From NCBI GenBank assembly GCA_015264885.1, contig JABZYY010000028.1, positions 1 to 12,437 on the forward strand: 12,437 nt of DNA, written 5' to 3'. Source of the stretch: Streptococcus sp. Lineage in GTDB: Bacteria > Bacillota > Bacilli > Lactobacillales > Aerococcaceae. Within the stretch, counting starts at the first letter, position 1. Each line of letters opens with the position of its first letter. The notes under the pieces were generated by a model. The model was not told where the DNA came from, did no database searches, and saw only the letters and a program-made list of their open reading frames with translations. This document shows positions 5,864 through 12,437 of the stretch, piece by piece. The translations under genes and the position numbers were made by a program.

Positions 5864-6172
5864 ATGGAAATTAAAAAAAGTGCAGTAGTCGGCACTTTGG
5901 AATCAAGTGACATCATGATCACTTTAAATCCAAGTACCGCTGGTCGAATCGACATTCAATTAGAAAGTAGTGTCGAAAAACAATTCGGAAATCAAATCCG
6001 TCGTGTGATTGAAGAAACTTTAAAAGAATTAGGGGTTACTTCAGCAGAAGTCATCGCAGTTGATAAAGGGGCTTTAGATTGCACAATTCAAGCTCGTACA
6101 GTGACAGTGGTTCACCGTGCAGCAGAAGTTGAAAACTACGACTGGAAGGAGATCGACTCATGGAACGCTTAA
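5864..6172 (+). CDS. citD: CitD, citrate lyase acyl carrier protein (gamma subunit)
   Basis: CitD carries the phosphoribosyl-dephospho-CoA group on which acetyl and citryl thioesters form. The 102-residue product starts [17 protein letters not shown]14 corresponds to the serine that carries the prosthetic group in Klebsiella CitD. The conserved [15 protein letters not shown] and [12 protein letters not shown] segments follow. I chose the ATG at 5864, with AGGTGG 8 nt upstream, rather than the GTG at 5852, which lies inside that ribosome binding site. The final 13 nt overlap citE, so the two are probably translationally coupled. Codon use is highly biased, as expected for an abundant enzyme subunit. 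Confidence 0.95.
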   Translation: MEIKKSAVVGTLESSDIMITLNPSTAGRIDIQLESSVEKQFGNQIRRVIEETLKELGVTSAEVIAVDKGALDCTIQARTVTVVHRAAEVENYDWKEIDSWNA

Positions 6173-7047
6173 GAAGAACAATGATGTTCGTACCTGGTTC
6201 AAACGCAGCAATGTTGCGTGACGCTCCACTTTACGGCGCAGACTCAATTATGTTTGACTTAGAAGATGCTGTATCTTTAAAAGAAAAAGACTCAGCTCGT
6301 GTATTAGTACATTTCGCTTTAAAAACTTTTGACTACAGCAATGTAGAAACAGTTGTACGTATCAACGGTTTAGATACAACAGGTGCTTTAGATATTGAAG
6401 CCGTTGTATTAGCTGGTGTTAACGTTGTTCGTTTACCAAAAACTGAAACAGCTCAAGATATCGTAGACGTGGATGAAATCATCACTCGCGTGGAACGTGA
6501 AAACAACATCCCAGTAGGTCGCACTAAAATGATGGCTGCGATTGAATCTGCTGAAGGTGTGTTAAACGCTCGCGAAATCGCTAAAGCAAGTGACCGATTA
6601 ATCGGTATCGCTTTAGGTGCTGAAGACTACGTAACAAACATGAAAACTCGTCGTTATCCTGATGGACAAGAGTTATTCTTCGCTCGTAGCATGATCTTAC
6701 ACGCTGCTCGTGCTGCAGGAATCGCTGCAATCGATACTGTTTACTCTAACGTAGACAACATGGATGGATTCCGTGAAGAAGTAGAACGCATCAAACAATT
6801 AGGTTTCGATGGAAAATCTGTTATTAACCCTCGTCAAATTCCTGTGGCTAATGCAGTATATGCACCAACAGAAAAAGAAATTCAAAACGCTAAAGAAGTT
6901 ATCTGGGGAATTCGTGAAGCTGAAGCGAAAGGTTCAGGTGTTATCTCAGTTAACGGTAAAATGGTCGATAAACCAATCGTGGAACGTGCTGAGCGCGTAA
7001 TCGCATTGGCAAAAGCGGCTGGATTGATTAGCGAGGAGGAAATTTAA
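6160..7047 (+). CDS. citE: CitE, citrate lyase beta subunit (citryl-ACP lyase)
   Basis: CitE cleaves citryl-ACP into oxaloacetate and acetyl-ACP. The 295-residue protein is a HpcH/HpaI-type TIM barrel. Visible active-site elements are [11 protein letters not shown] near the start, FDLEDAV (32-38), R67 in [10 protein letters not shown]129 in AAIESAEGV and D156 in GAEDYV, the last two being the usual Mg2+ ligands. Length is normal for CitE. The ATG lies within the last codons of citD, with GGAAGGAG 8 nt upstream. The stop is one base before the citF start. Presence of CitD and CitF next door separates it from stand-alone CitE-like proteins. Confidence 0.96.
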   Translation: MERLRRTMMFVPGSNAAMLRDAPLYGADSIMFDLEDAVSLKEKDSARVLVHFALKTFDYSNVETVVRINGLDTTGALDIEAVVLAGVNVVRLPKTETAQDIVDVDEIITRVERENNIPVGRTKMMAAIESAEGVLNAREIAKASDRLIGIALGAEDYVTNMKTRRYPDGQELFFARSMILHAARAAGIAAIDTVYSNVDNMDGFREEVERIKQLGFDGKSVINPRQIPVANAVYAPTEKEIQNAKEVIWGIREAEAKGSGVISVNGKMVDKPIVERAERVIALAKAAGLISEEEI

Positions 7048-7048
7048 G

Positions 7049-8581
7049 ATGGTATTAAATAAAGCTGGACGTGAAATTCCACAAGAATATGCAGATCAAT
7101 ATGGGGTATACGAAGGTGAGTTAGCTCGCATTAAACCTTATGAAGCAGCTAGCCGTAAAATCAAACCTGTTGAACCTCGTCAAGAAAAATTATTAGGTAG
7201 CATTCGTGAAGCTATTGAAAAAACTGGCTTAAAAGATGGCATGACAATCTCATTCCACCACCACTTCCGTGAAGGAGACTATGTAATTAACATGGTTATG
7301 GATGAAATTGCAAAAATGGGGATTAAAAACCTATCTATCGCGCCTTCTTCAATCGCAAACGTACACGAACCATTAATTGAACACATCAAAAATGGTGTCA
7401 TTACAAACATCACTTCATCTGGTTTACGTGATAAATTAGGGGCAGCAATCTCTAGCGGTATCATGGAAAACCCAGTTGTGATTCGTTCACACGGTGGACG
7501 TGCTCGTGCAATTACTGCAGGAGACATCCACATCGACGTTGCCTTCCTTGGAGCTCCAAGTTCTGACGAGTACGGTAACATCAATGGTACAAAAGGAAAA
7601 GCAACTTGCGGTTCTTTAGGATACGCAATGATCGACGCTAAATACGCTGACCAAGTAGTTGCCATTACAGATAGCCTTGTACCTTATCCAAACACTCCAA
7701 TCAGCATTCCACAAACAGACGTGGACTACGTAGTTGTTGTAGATGAAATTGGGGATCCTAAAGGGATTGCCAAAGGAGCAACTCGTTTCACGAAGAACCC
7801 TAAAGAATTATTAATCGCAGAATACGCTTCTAAAGTAATCACTGGTTCTCCATATTACAAAGAAGGATTCTCATTCCAAACTGGTACAGGTGGAGCTTCT
7901 CTTGCTGCAACTCGTTTCATCCGTGAAGCAATGATTAAAGACGGCATCAAAGCAAGCTTTGTACTTGGTGGTATTACAAACTCAATGTGCGAATTGTTAG
8001 AAGAAGGTTTAGTTGAGAAAGTTATCGACGTTCAAGACTTCGACCACCCATCAGCAATTTCACTTGCAAACAATGCAAACCACTATGAAATCGACGCAAG
8101 CATGTATGCAAACCCATTATCTAAAGGTTCAGTAATTAACCGCTTAGACGTTGCAATTCTTTCTGCTTTAGAAGTAGATACAGACTTCAACGTAAACGTA
8201 ATGACAGGTTCTGACGGTGTTATCCGTGGAGCTTCAGGTGGTCACTGTGATACAGCCTTTGCTTCAAAAATGTCTATGGTTATCAGCCCATTAGTACGTG
8301 GACGCATCCCTACATTCGTAGAATCAGTAAATACTGTGATTACTCCTGGTACAAGTGTGGACGTGGTTGTTACTGAAGTTGGTATTGCCATCAACCCTAA
8401 CCGTCAAGACTTAATTGAACACTTCAAAGGGTTAGATGTACCTCAATACACAATCAAAGAATTACAAGAAAAAGCATACAGCATCGTTGGAAACCCAGAA
8501 CCAATCCAATATGGTGACAAAGTGGTTGCGGTTATCGAATACCGTGATGGAAGCATCATCGACGTTGTTCGCAATGTTTAA
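7049..8581 (+). CDS. citF: CitF, citrate lyase alpha subunit (citrate:acetyl-ACP transferase)
   Basis: CitF exchanges the acetyl group on CitD for citrate, giving citryl-ACP and acetate. The 510-residue length is standard. Family marks are [13 protein letters not shown] (around 68-79), [11 protein letters not shown] (145-155), the region [18 protein letters not shown], and [14 protein letters not shown]. It starts one base after the citE stop, with GAGGAGG inside the end of citE. Its last codons overlap the citX start. Codon use is strongly biased to TTA, CGT and AAA, like citD and citE, so the three lyase subunits look tuned for high output. Confidence 0.96.
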   Translation: MVLNKAGREIPQEYADQYGVYEGELARIKPYEAASRKIKPVEPRQEKLLGSIREAIEKTGLKDGMTISFHHHFREGDYVINMVMDEIAKMGIKNLSIAPSSIANVHEPLIEHIKNGVITNITSSGLRDKLGAAISSGIMENPVVIRSHGGRARAITAGDIHIDVAFLGAPSSDEYGNINGTKGKATCGSLGYAMIDAKYADQVVAITDSLVPYPNTPISIPQTDVDYVVVVDEIGDPKGIAKGATRFTKNPKELLIAEYASKVITGSPYYKEGFSFQTGTGGASLAATRFIREAMIKDGIKASFVLGGITNSMCELLEEGLVEKVIDVQDFDHPSAISLANNANHYEIDASMYANPLSKGSVINRLDVAILSALEVDTDFNVNVMTGSDGVIRGASGGHCDTAFASKMSMVISPLVRGRIPTFVESVNTVITPGTSVDVVVTEVGIAINPNRQDLIEHFKGLDVPQYTIKELQEKAYSIVGNPEPIQYGDKVVAVIEYRDGSIIDVVRNV

Positions 8582-9125
8582 TTCTTTGTTTGATGGAGCA
8601 CCCGTGGATATCATGCAAATGCTTGATGCCAGAGAAAGACGTGCTCATACCCAACAACAATTACTAGAACAATTTAACCCGTGTGTATTGGTGTCTATTA
8701 CACTCAATATTCCAGGTCCTGTTAAAAATTCAGAGGCGATTACAACCGTCTTCGCCTCTGTGATTTCTGAATTAGATGAGGCTTTACAGTCTTTTGAGAA
8801 ACTTCACCAAGAAGACTTCTCATTTCAGACAGGGATGGAATTTTACCGAGTCCTTCGCGCAGACGCACTTCGTGTCAAGCGCGCTTGTACGGAATTTGAA
8901 GAAGGACACCCACTCGGACGATTACTCGATATCGATGTTGTTGAAATGGCAGGAGAGACTCCAACGCCCATTTCCAGAACAGCCCTTGGAATGTCTCCAA
9001 GACGTTGTTTTATCTGCAATGAGGACGCAAAAGTGTGCGCCCGTTCTAGAAAGCATACGGTCCTAGAGATGCAAGAGCATATCGCTCGCATTGTCGCAGA
9101 GTACACATCGAGTAAAAGACCTTAA
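8574..9125 (+). CDS. citX: CitX, apo-citrate lyase phosphoribosyl-dephospho-CoA transferase
   Basis: CitX transfers the group made by CitG onto the serine of apo-CitD. The 183-residue product begins [27 protein letters not shown], as CitX proteins do, and carries GRLLDIDV (115-122) and the conserved [19 protein letters not shown] segment (143-161), with C145, C148 and C155. The open frame extends upstream to 8436, but that part lies inside citF and has no CitX similarity, so I place the start at 8574, eight bases inside the citF end. There is no ribosome binding site at normal distance before this ATG, so translation probably relies on ribosomes finishing citF. Codon use is much less biased than in citF, fitting low expression. 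Confidence 0.93.
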   Translation: MFNSLFDGAPVDIMQMLDARERRAHTQQQLLEQFNPCVLVSITLNIPGPVKNSEAITTVFASVISELDEALQSFEKLHQEDFSFQTGMEFYRVLRADALRVKRACTEFEEGHPLGRLLDIDVVEMAGETPTPISRTALGMSPRRCFICNEDAKVCARSRKHTVLEMQEHIARIVAEYTSSKRP

Positions 9126-9139
9126 GAAAGGAAGATATT

Positions 9140-10534
9140 ATGAGCAAAATTATCCGTTTAACTGAAACGGTTTTGCGTGACGGACAACAAAGTCAAATCG
9201 CGACTCGTATGTCAACTGAAGATATGTTACCAATCTTGGAAACATTAGATCAAGCTGGCTTCCATGCGTTAGAAGTATGGGGAGGAGCAACTTTTGACTC
9301 TTGTATTCGTTTCTTGAATGAAGACCCATGGGAACGTCTACGTCAAATTCGCGCAGCAGTTAAAGATACAAAATTGCAAATGTTATTACGTGGACAAAAC
9401 CTATTAGGATACCGTAACTATGCTGATGATGTGGTACGTTTATTCGTAGAAAAATCTGTACAAAACGGAATCGACATTATTCGTGTATTCGATGCTTTAA
9501 ACGATGTTCGTAACATGAAGACATCCATCGAAGCAACAAAATTAGCAGGCGGACACTGCCAAACAGCAATCTCTTACACAACAAGTCCAGTTCACACTGT
9601 AGACTACTATGTTGATTTAGTAGGACGTATGGCAGAATTCGGTGCAGACTCAATCTGTATTAAAGACATGGCTGGGGTATTAACACCTCAAACAGGTTAC
9701 GAATTAGTAAGCCGTATTAAAGAAAAAACTGATCTTCCTTTAGAAGTTCACACTCACGCTACAAGTGGTATTTCTGAAATGACTTACTTAAAAGTAGCTG
9801 AAGCGGGAGCAGACATCATCGACACTTGCTTATCATCATTCTCTGGTGGTACAAGTCAACCTGCAACTGAATCAATGGCTTTAGCACTTAAAGATTTAGG
9901 TTTCGAAACAGGCGTTGACATGAAGAAAGTGGAAGAAGCAACAGCTCACTTCAACGGCATTCGTGATAAATTCCGTGCAGAAGGAATCTTAAACCCTAAA
10001 GTAAAAGATACAGAACCAAAAACATTAATTTACCAAGTACCTGGTGGAATGTTATCAAACCTATTAAGTCAATTAACAGAACAAGGCTTAGCTGACAAAT
10101 ACGAAGAAGTATTAGCAGAAGTGCCAAAAGTACGTGCTGACTTAGGTTACCCACCACTTGTAACACCATTATCACAAATGGTTGGTACACAAGCGGTAAT
10201 GAACGTGATTTCAGGTGAACGTTTCAAACTTGTTCCAAAAGAAATCAAAGACTACGTTTTAGGATTATATGGACAAGCTCCAGCAGAAATTAATCCTGAA
10301 GTGAAAGCAAAAATTATCGGAGATGCAGAAGTTGTGACAGTTCGTCCAGCTGACTTAATCGAAGATCAATTACCAGAAATTCGCGAAGAGATTAAAGAAT
10401 ACGCTAAATCTGACGAAGATGTGTTAATGTACGCACTCTTCCCACAACAAGCAAAAGACTTCTTAGGTCGCCGCGAAGATCCATTCTACGATGTACCATT
10501 ACAAACAGTAGATGTAACTTTAGACTTACAATAA
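9140..10534 (+). CDS. oadA: OadA, oxaloacetate decarboxylase carboxyltransferase (alpha) subunit without biotin domain
   Basis: OadA transfers the carboxyl group of oxaloacetate to biotin on OadD, releasing pyruvate. The 464 residues form the TIM-barrel carboxyltransferase and the following conserved PYC/OADA domain. Active-site residues seen are D14 in ETVLRDGQQS, K175 in CIKDMAG, and H204 and H206 in HTHATSG; the order and spacing match the metal site of Vibrio OadA. Gram-negative OadA has a C-terminal biotin domain; here the protein ends before it and the biotin is on OadD, as in Enterococcus. GAAAGGAAG precedes the ATG. It is the last gene before a strong terminator and is separated from the other oad genes by the lyase genes. 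Codon use is highly biased. Confidence 0.96.
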   Translation: MSKIIRLTETVLRDGQQSQIATRMSTEDMLPILETLDQAGFHALEVWGGATFDSCIRFLNEDPWERLRQIRAAVKDTKLQMLLRGQNLLGYRNYADDVVRLFVEKSVQNGIDIIRVFDALNDVRNMKTSIEATKLAGGHCQTAISYTTSPVHTVDYYVDLVGRMAEFGADSICIKDMAGVLTPQTGYELVSRIKEKTDLPLEVHTHATSGISEMTYLKVAEAGADIIDTCLSSFSGGTSQPATESMALALKDLGFETGVDMKKVEEATAHFNGIRDKFRAEGILNPKVKDTEPKTLIYQVPGGMLSNLLSQLTEQGLADKYEEVLAEVPKVRADLGYPPLVTPLSQMVGTQAVMNVISGERFKLVPKEIKDYVLGLYGQAPAEINPEVKAKIIGDAEVVTVRPADLIEDQLPEIREEIKEYAKSDEDVLMYALFPQQAKDFLGRREDPFYDVPLQTVDVTLDLQ

Positions 10535-10542
10535 TTTCTAAG

Positions 10543-10585
10543 AAAGCTGAAAGGCTAGGCTTCGCGCCCGGCTTTTCAGCTTTTT
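10543..10585 (+). terminator. Rho-independent terminator of the oad-cit operon
   Basis: AAAGCTGAAA (10543-10552) pairs exactly with TTTCAGCTTT (10574-10583). Further pairing of GGC with GCT/GCC extends the stem, and T5 follows at 10581-10585. It starts 8 nt after the oadA stop and defines the operon end. Confidence 0.9.
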
Positions 10586-10600
10586 GTGTGCTTTAAACTG

Positions 10601-10609
10601 TGTTATAAT
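10601..10609 (+). promoter_or_regulatory. Extended -10 promoter for cysE-cysS
   Basis: TGTTATAAT (10601-10609) is a consensus extended -10 element (TGnTATAAT). No good -35 is found at 17 nt, where only the terminator T-run lies. Transcription would start near 10616, about 28 nt before the cysE ATG. Confidence 0.65.
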
Positions 10610-10643
10610 GAATAGAATAGACAAATGCGAAGGAAGTGAAGGA

Positions 10644-11204
10644 ATGGGGCGTTTTAGAGAAGATATGGAAACTTATAAAAGAAATGATCCGGCGGCAAGA
10701 AGCAGCTTGGAAATTGTCTTGACGTACCCAGGATATCACGCAACGGTCTTACACCGGGTGGCGCATTGGTTCCATACGAAGGCGAAAATGAGACTCCTTG
10801 CACGGATGGTCGCTGGCTTTAGCAGGTTTCTAACGGGCATTGAGATTCATCCAGGCGCAACGATTGGAAGACGATTCTTTATCGACCATGGCATGGGAAT
10901 CGTCATTGGAGAGACAACGATTATCGGTGACGATGTCAAAATGTTCCATGCGGTGACCTTAGGCGGAACCGGGAAAGATACTGGCAAGCGCCATCCAACC
11001 ATCGAAAATGGTGTGCTTTTATCGGCACATTCGCAAGTGATTGGACCTGTGACGGTTGGAGAATATGCCAAAATTGGAGCGGCGGCAGTTGTGTTAGACG
11101 ACATTCCTGCTCATACCACAGCGGTTGGACTGCCGGCACGAGTGGTGCGCGTCCATACACCAGAAGAAATTGAAAGAGATACGACTATCGGAGGGAACTT
11201 ATGA
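10644..11204 (+). CDS. cysE: CysE, serine O-acetyltransferase
   Basis: CysE makes O-acetylserine from serine and acetyl-CoA, the first step of cysteine synthesis. The 186-residue product is the short form common in Firmicutes. A helical N-terminus (1-65) includes DPAARSSLEIVLTYPGYHATVLHRVAHW, and a left-handed hexapeptide-repeat helix follows from about 66. Catalytic DHG (D81-H82) and KRHP (H117) motifs are present. One oddity: after the RHP motif the usual IGAGAK turn reads LLSAHSQ (125-131). I chose the ATG at 10644 (GGAAG 7 nt upstream) over an in-frame TTG at 10584, because the latter lies inside the terminator and ahead of the promoter. The stop overlaps the cysS ATG in an ATGA junction. 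Confidence 0.93.
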   Translation: MGRFREDMETYKRNDPAARSSLEIVLTYPGYHATVLHRVAHWFHTKAKMRLLARMVAGFSRFLTGIEIHPGATIGRRFFIDHGMGIVIGETTIIGDDVKMFHAVTLGGTGKDTGKRHPTIENGVLLSAHSQVIGPVTVGEYAKIGAAAVVLDDIPAHTTAVGLPARVVRVHTPEEIERDTTIGGNL

Positions 11205-12437
11205 TTCAAATCTACAATACCTTAACAAGACAAAAAGAAGTATTTAAACCGATTGAAGAAGGAAAAGTGAGCATGTATGTGTGCGGCCCAACGGTTTATA
11301 ACTATATTCATATCGGAAATGCACGTAGTACGGTTTCCTTTGATACGATTCGTCGTTACTTTGAATACCGCGGTTATGACGTGAATTTCGTTTCGAACTT
11401 TACAGATGTGGATGATAAAATCATTCGCGTGGCTAACGAAACTGGCATGACGGCTGAAGAAGTCTCAAAGAAATATATCGAAGCGTTCTTTGAAGATACA
11501 AACGCCTTAAACGTGAAAAAGGCGACATTAAATCCAACGGTAATGAACACGATGGATGACATTATTGCCTTTGTAGCGGACTTAGTCGATAAAGGCATGG
11601 CCTATGAATCAGAAGGCGATGTGTATTTCATCACTGAAAAATTCAAAGACTATGGGGAACTCAGCGATCAACGCATCGAAGACTTACAAATCGGGGCAAG
11701 TAATCGTACAGCCTCAGAAGATGATGCGAAGAAACGCAATCCGTTAGACTTTGCATTGTGGAAGAGCGCAAAACTAAATGAAATTAGCTGGAACTCTCCA
11801 TGGGGCAAGGGGCGCCCAGGATGGCATATTGAATGCTCTGTAATGGCGACAAAACACTTAGGCGATACCATCGATATTCACGGTGGTGGACAAGACTTAG
11901 CGTTCCCTCACCACGAAAATGAAATCGCGCAAAGTGAATCAAAAACTGGTAAGAAATTTGCGAACTACTGGATGCATAATGCGTTTGTAACGATGGGCGA
12001 AGAGAAAATGAGTAAATCTCTTGGTAACTTCGTGCTCGTTCACGACTTAATCCAACAACTTGACCCACAAGTACTTCGTTTCTTCTTGGCAAGTGCGCAC
12101 TATCGTCGTCCATTAAAATTTAGTGAAGCGGCTCTTCAAGAAGCTGCCGTGAACCTTGAAAAAGTACAAACGACCTTCAAGAATGCACGCTACCGTCTAG
12201 AAACAGCCGTGGATGCATTGCCAGAAGATGCAGAACGCTTAGCAAAATTCGAAGCAATTGAAGCGGAATTCCAAAAAGAAATGGATGATGACTTCAATGC
12301 GGCCAACGGTATGACGGTGTTATATCAATGGTTGAAAGAATGGAATGTGTATTTAGAACAAGAAGTCGTTTCAAAAGCAGTACTCGAAGCGCTCCTTGAA
12401 AAAGCAACCGTTCTATTTGGAATTTTCGGTATCGTTG
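11201..12437 (+). CDS. cysS: CysS, cysteinyl-tRNA synthetase (partial, first 412 codons)
   Basis: CysS charges tRNA-Cys with cysteine. The frame is open from 11201 to the right edge, covering about 412 of roughly 465-470 expected residues. Class I signatures are HIGN (37-40) and KMSKS (269-273). The zinc site is complete: C28, C212, H237 and E241, in the same order and spacing as C28, C209, H234 and E238 of the E. coli enzyme. FTDVDDKI and GWHIECSVM are further family segments. The ATG overlaps the cysE stop, so the two are co-transcribed and probably coupled, an arrangement common in Firmicutes. GGAGGGAA lies just before the start. Confidence 0.96.
   Translation, partial: MIQIYNTLTRQKEVFKPIEEGKVSMYVCGPTVYNYIHIGNARSTVSFDTIRRYFEYRGYDVNFVSNFTDVDDKIIRVANETGMTAEEVSKKYIEAFFEDTNALNVKKATLNPTVMNTMDDIIAFVADLVDKGMAYESEGDVYFITEKFKDYGELSDQRIEDLQIGASNRTASEDDAKKRNPLDFALWKSAKLNEISWNSPWGKGRPGWHIECSVMATKHLGDTIDIHGGGQDLAFPHHENEIAQSESKTGKKFANYWMHNAFVTMGEEKMSKSLGNFVLVHDLIQQLDPQVLRFFLASAHYRRPLKFSEAALQEAAVNLEKVQTTFKNARYRLETAVDALPEDAERLAKFEAIEAEFQKEMDDDFNAANGMTVLYQWLKEWNVYLEQEVVSKAVLEALLEKATVLFGIFGIV

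Noticed and set aside
7279-7665. 128-codon minus-strand ORF inside citF
   Set aside because: It is antisense to well-conserved CitF sequence, with no recognisable domain and no ribosome binding site.
8436-8573. Upstream extension of the citX frame
   Set aside because: The extra 46 codons lie inside citF and do not resemble CitX; CitX proteins start near the LFDGAPV segment.
9140-10534. OadA as a truncated protein missing its biotin domain
   Set aside because: A separate biotin carrier gene (oadD) is in the same operon and the protein ends at a natural domain border before a terminator, so this is the normal split form.
10586-10643. T-box or other riboswitch ahead of cysE-cysS
   Set aside because: The predicted leader is under 30 nt, far too short for a T-box, and no specifier or antiterminator elements are seen.
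1-12437. Mobile elements, CRISPR arrays, tRNA or rRNA genes
   Set aside because: No transposase, integrase, terminal inverted repeats, spaced direct repeats or structural RNA genes were found by eye on either strand.

Overview
The window holds an almost complete citrate fermentation locus from a low-GC Gram-positive bacterium, followed by the start of a cysteine-metabolism operon. Gene content, divergent layout, strong AAGGAG-type ribosome binding sites and AT-rich codon use fit Lactobacillales. The arrangement is close to the Enterococcus cit cluster, and a Carnobacteriaceae-type host (for example Granulicatella) is equally possible. The genus cannot be fixed from the sequence alone.

Left arm (minus strand, 2431 down to 1): citH (Me2+-citrate transporter, CitMHS family), then a strong hairpin terminator, then citO (GntR/FCD regulator), then citG. 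citG starts at a TTG inside the end of citO and runs off the left edge. Positions 2432-2763 form the divergent control region. It contains an activator-type promoter for the right arm, a cluster of GAACAG half-sites, AT-rich dyads, a weak cre-like site and a structured leader ahead of citH.

Right arm (plus strand, 2764-10534): oadH, oadD, oadB, a 43-codon oadG-like gene, citC, citD, citE, citF, citX, oadA, then a clear rho-independent terminator. Spacing is tight and several genes overlap, so this reads as one operon. Citrate enters through CitH. Citrate lyase (CitD acyl carrier, CitE beta, CitF alpha) splits it to acetate and oxaloacetate. CitG and CitX make and attach the prosthetic group to CitD, and CitC acetylates it. 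The membrane oxaloacetate decarboxylase (OadA carboxyltransferase, OadD biotin carrier, OadB Na+-coupled beta subunit, with OadH and the small OadG-like protein as likely assembly parts) converts oxaloacetate to pyruvate and CO2 and can pump Na+. No malic enzyme gene (citM) is seen.

Right edge (10601-12437): an extended -10 promoter, cysE (serine acetyltransferase) and cysS (cysteinyl-tRNA synthetase, running off the right edge), joined by an ATGA overlap.

The metabolic system itself is known. The less expected items are a tandem-hairpin leader before citH that could mask its ribosome binding site, a 43-residue OadG-like protein that is easily missed by gene callers, and a two-fold internal repeat in OadH.
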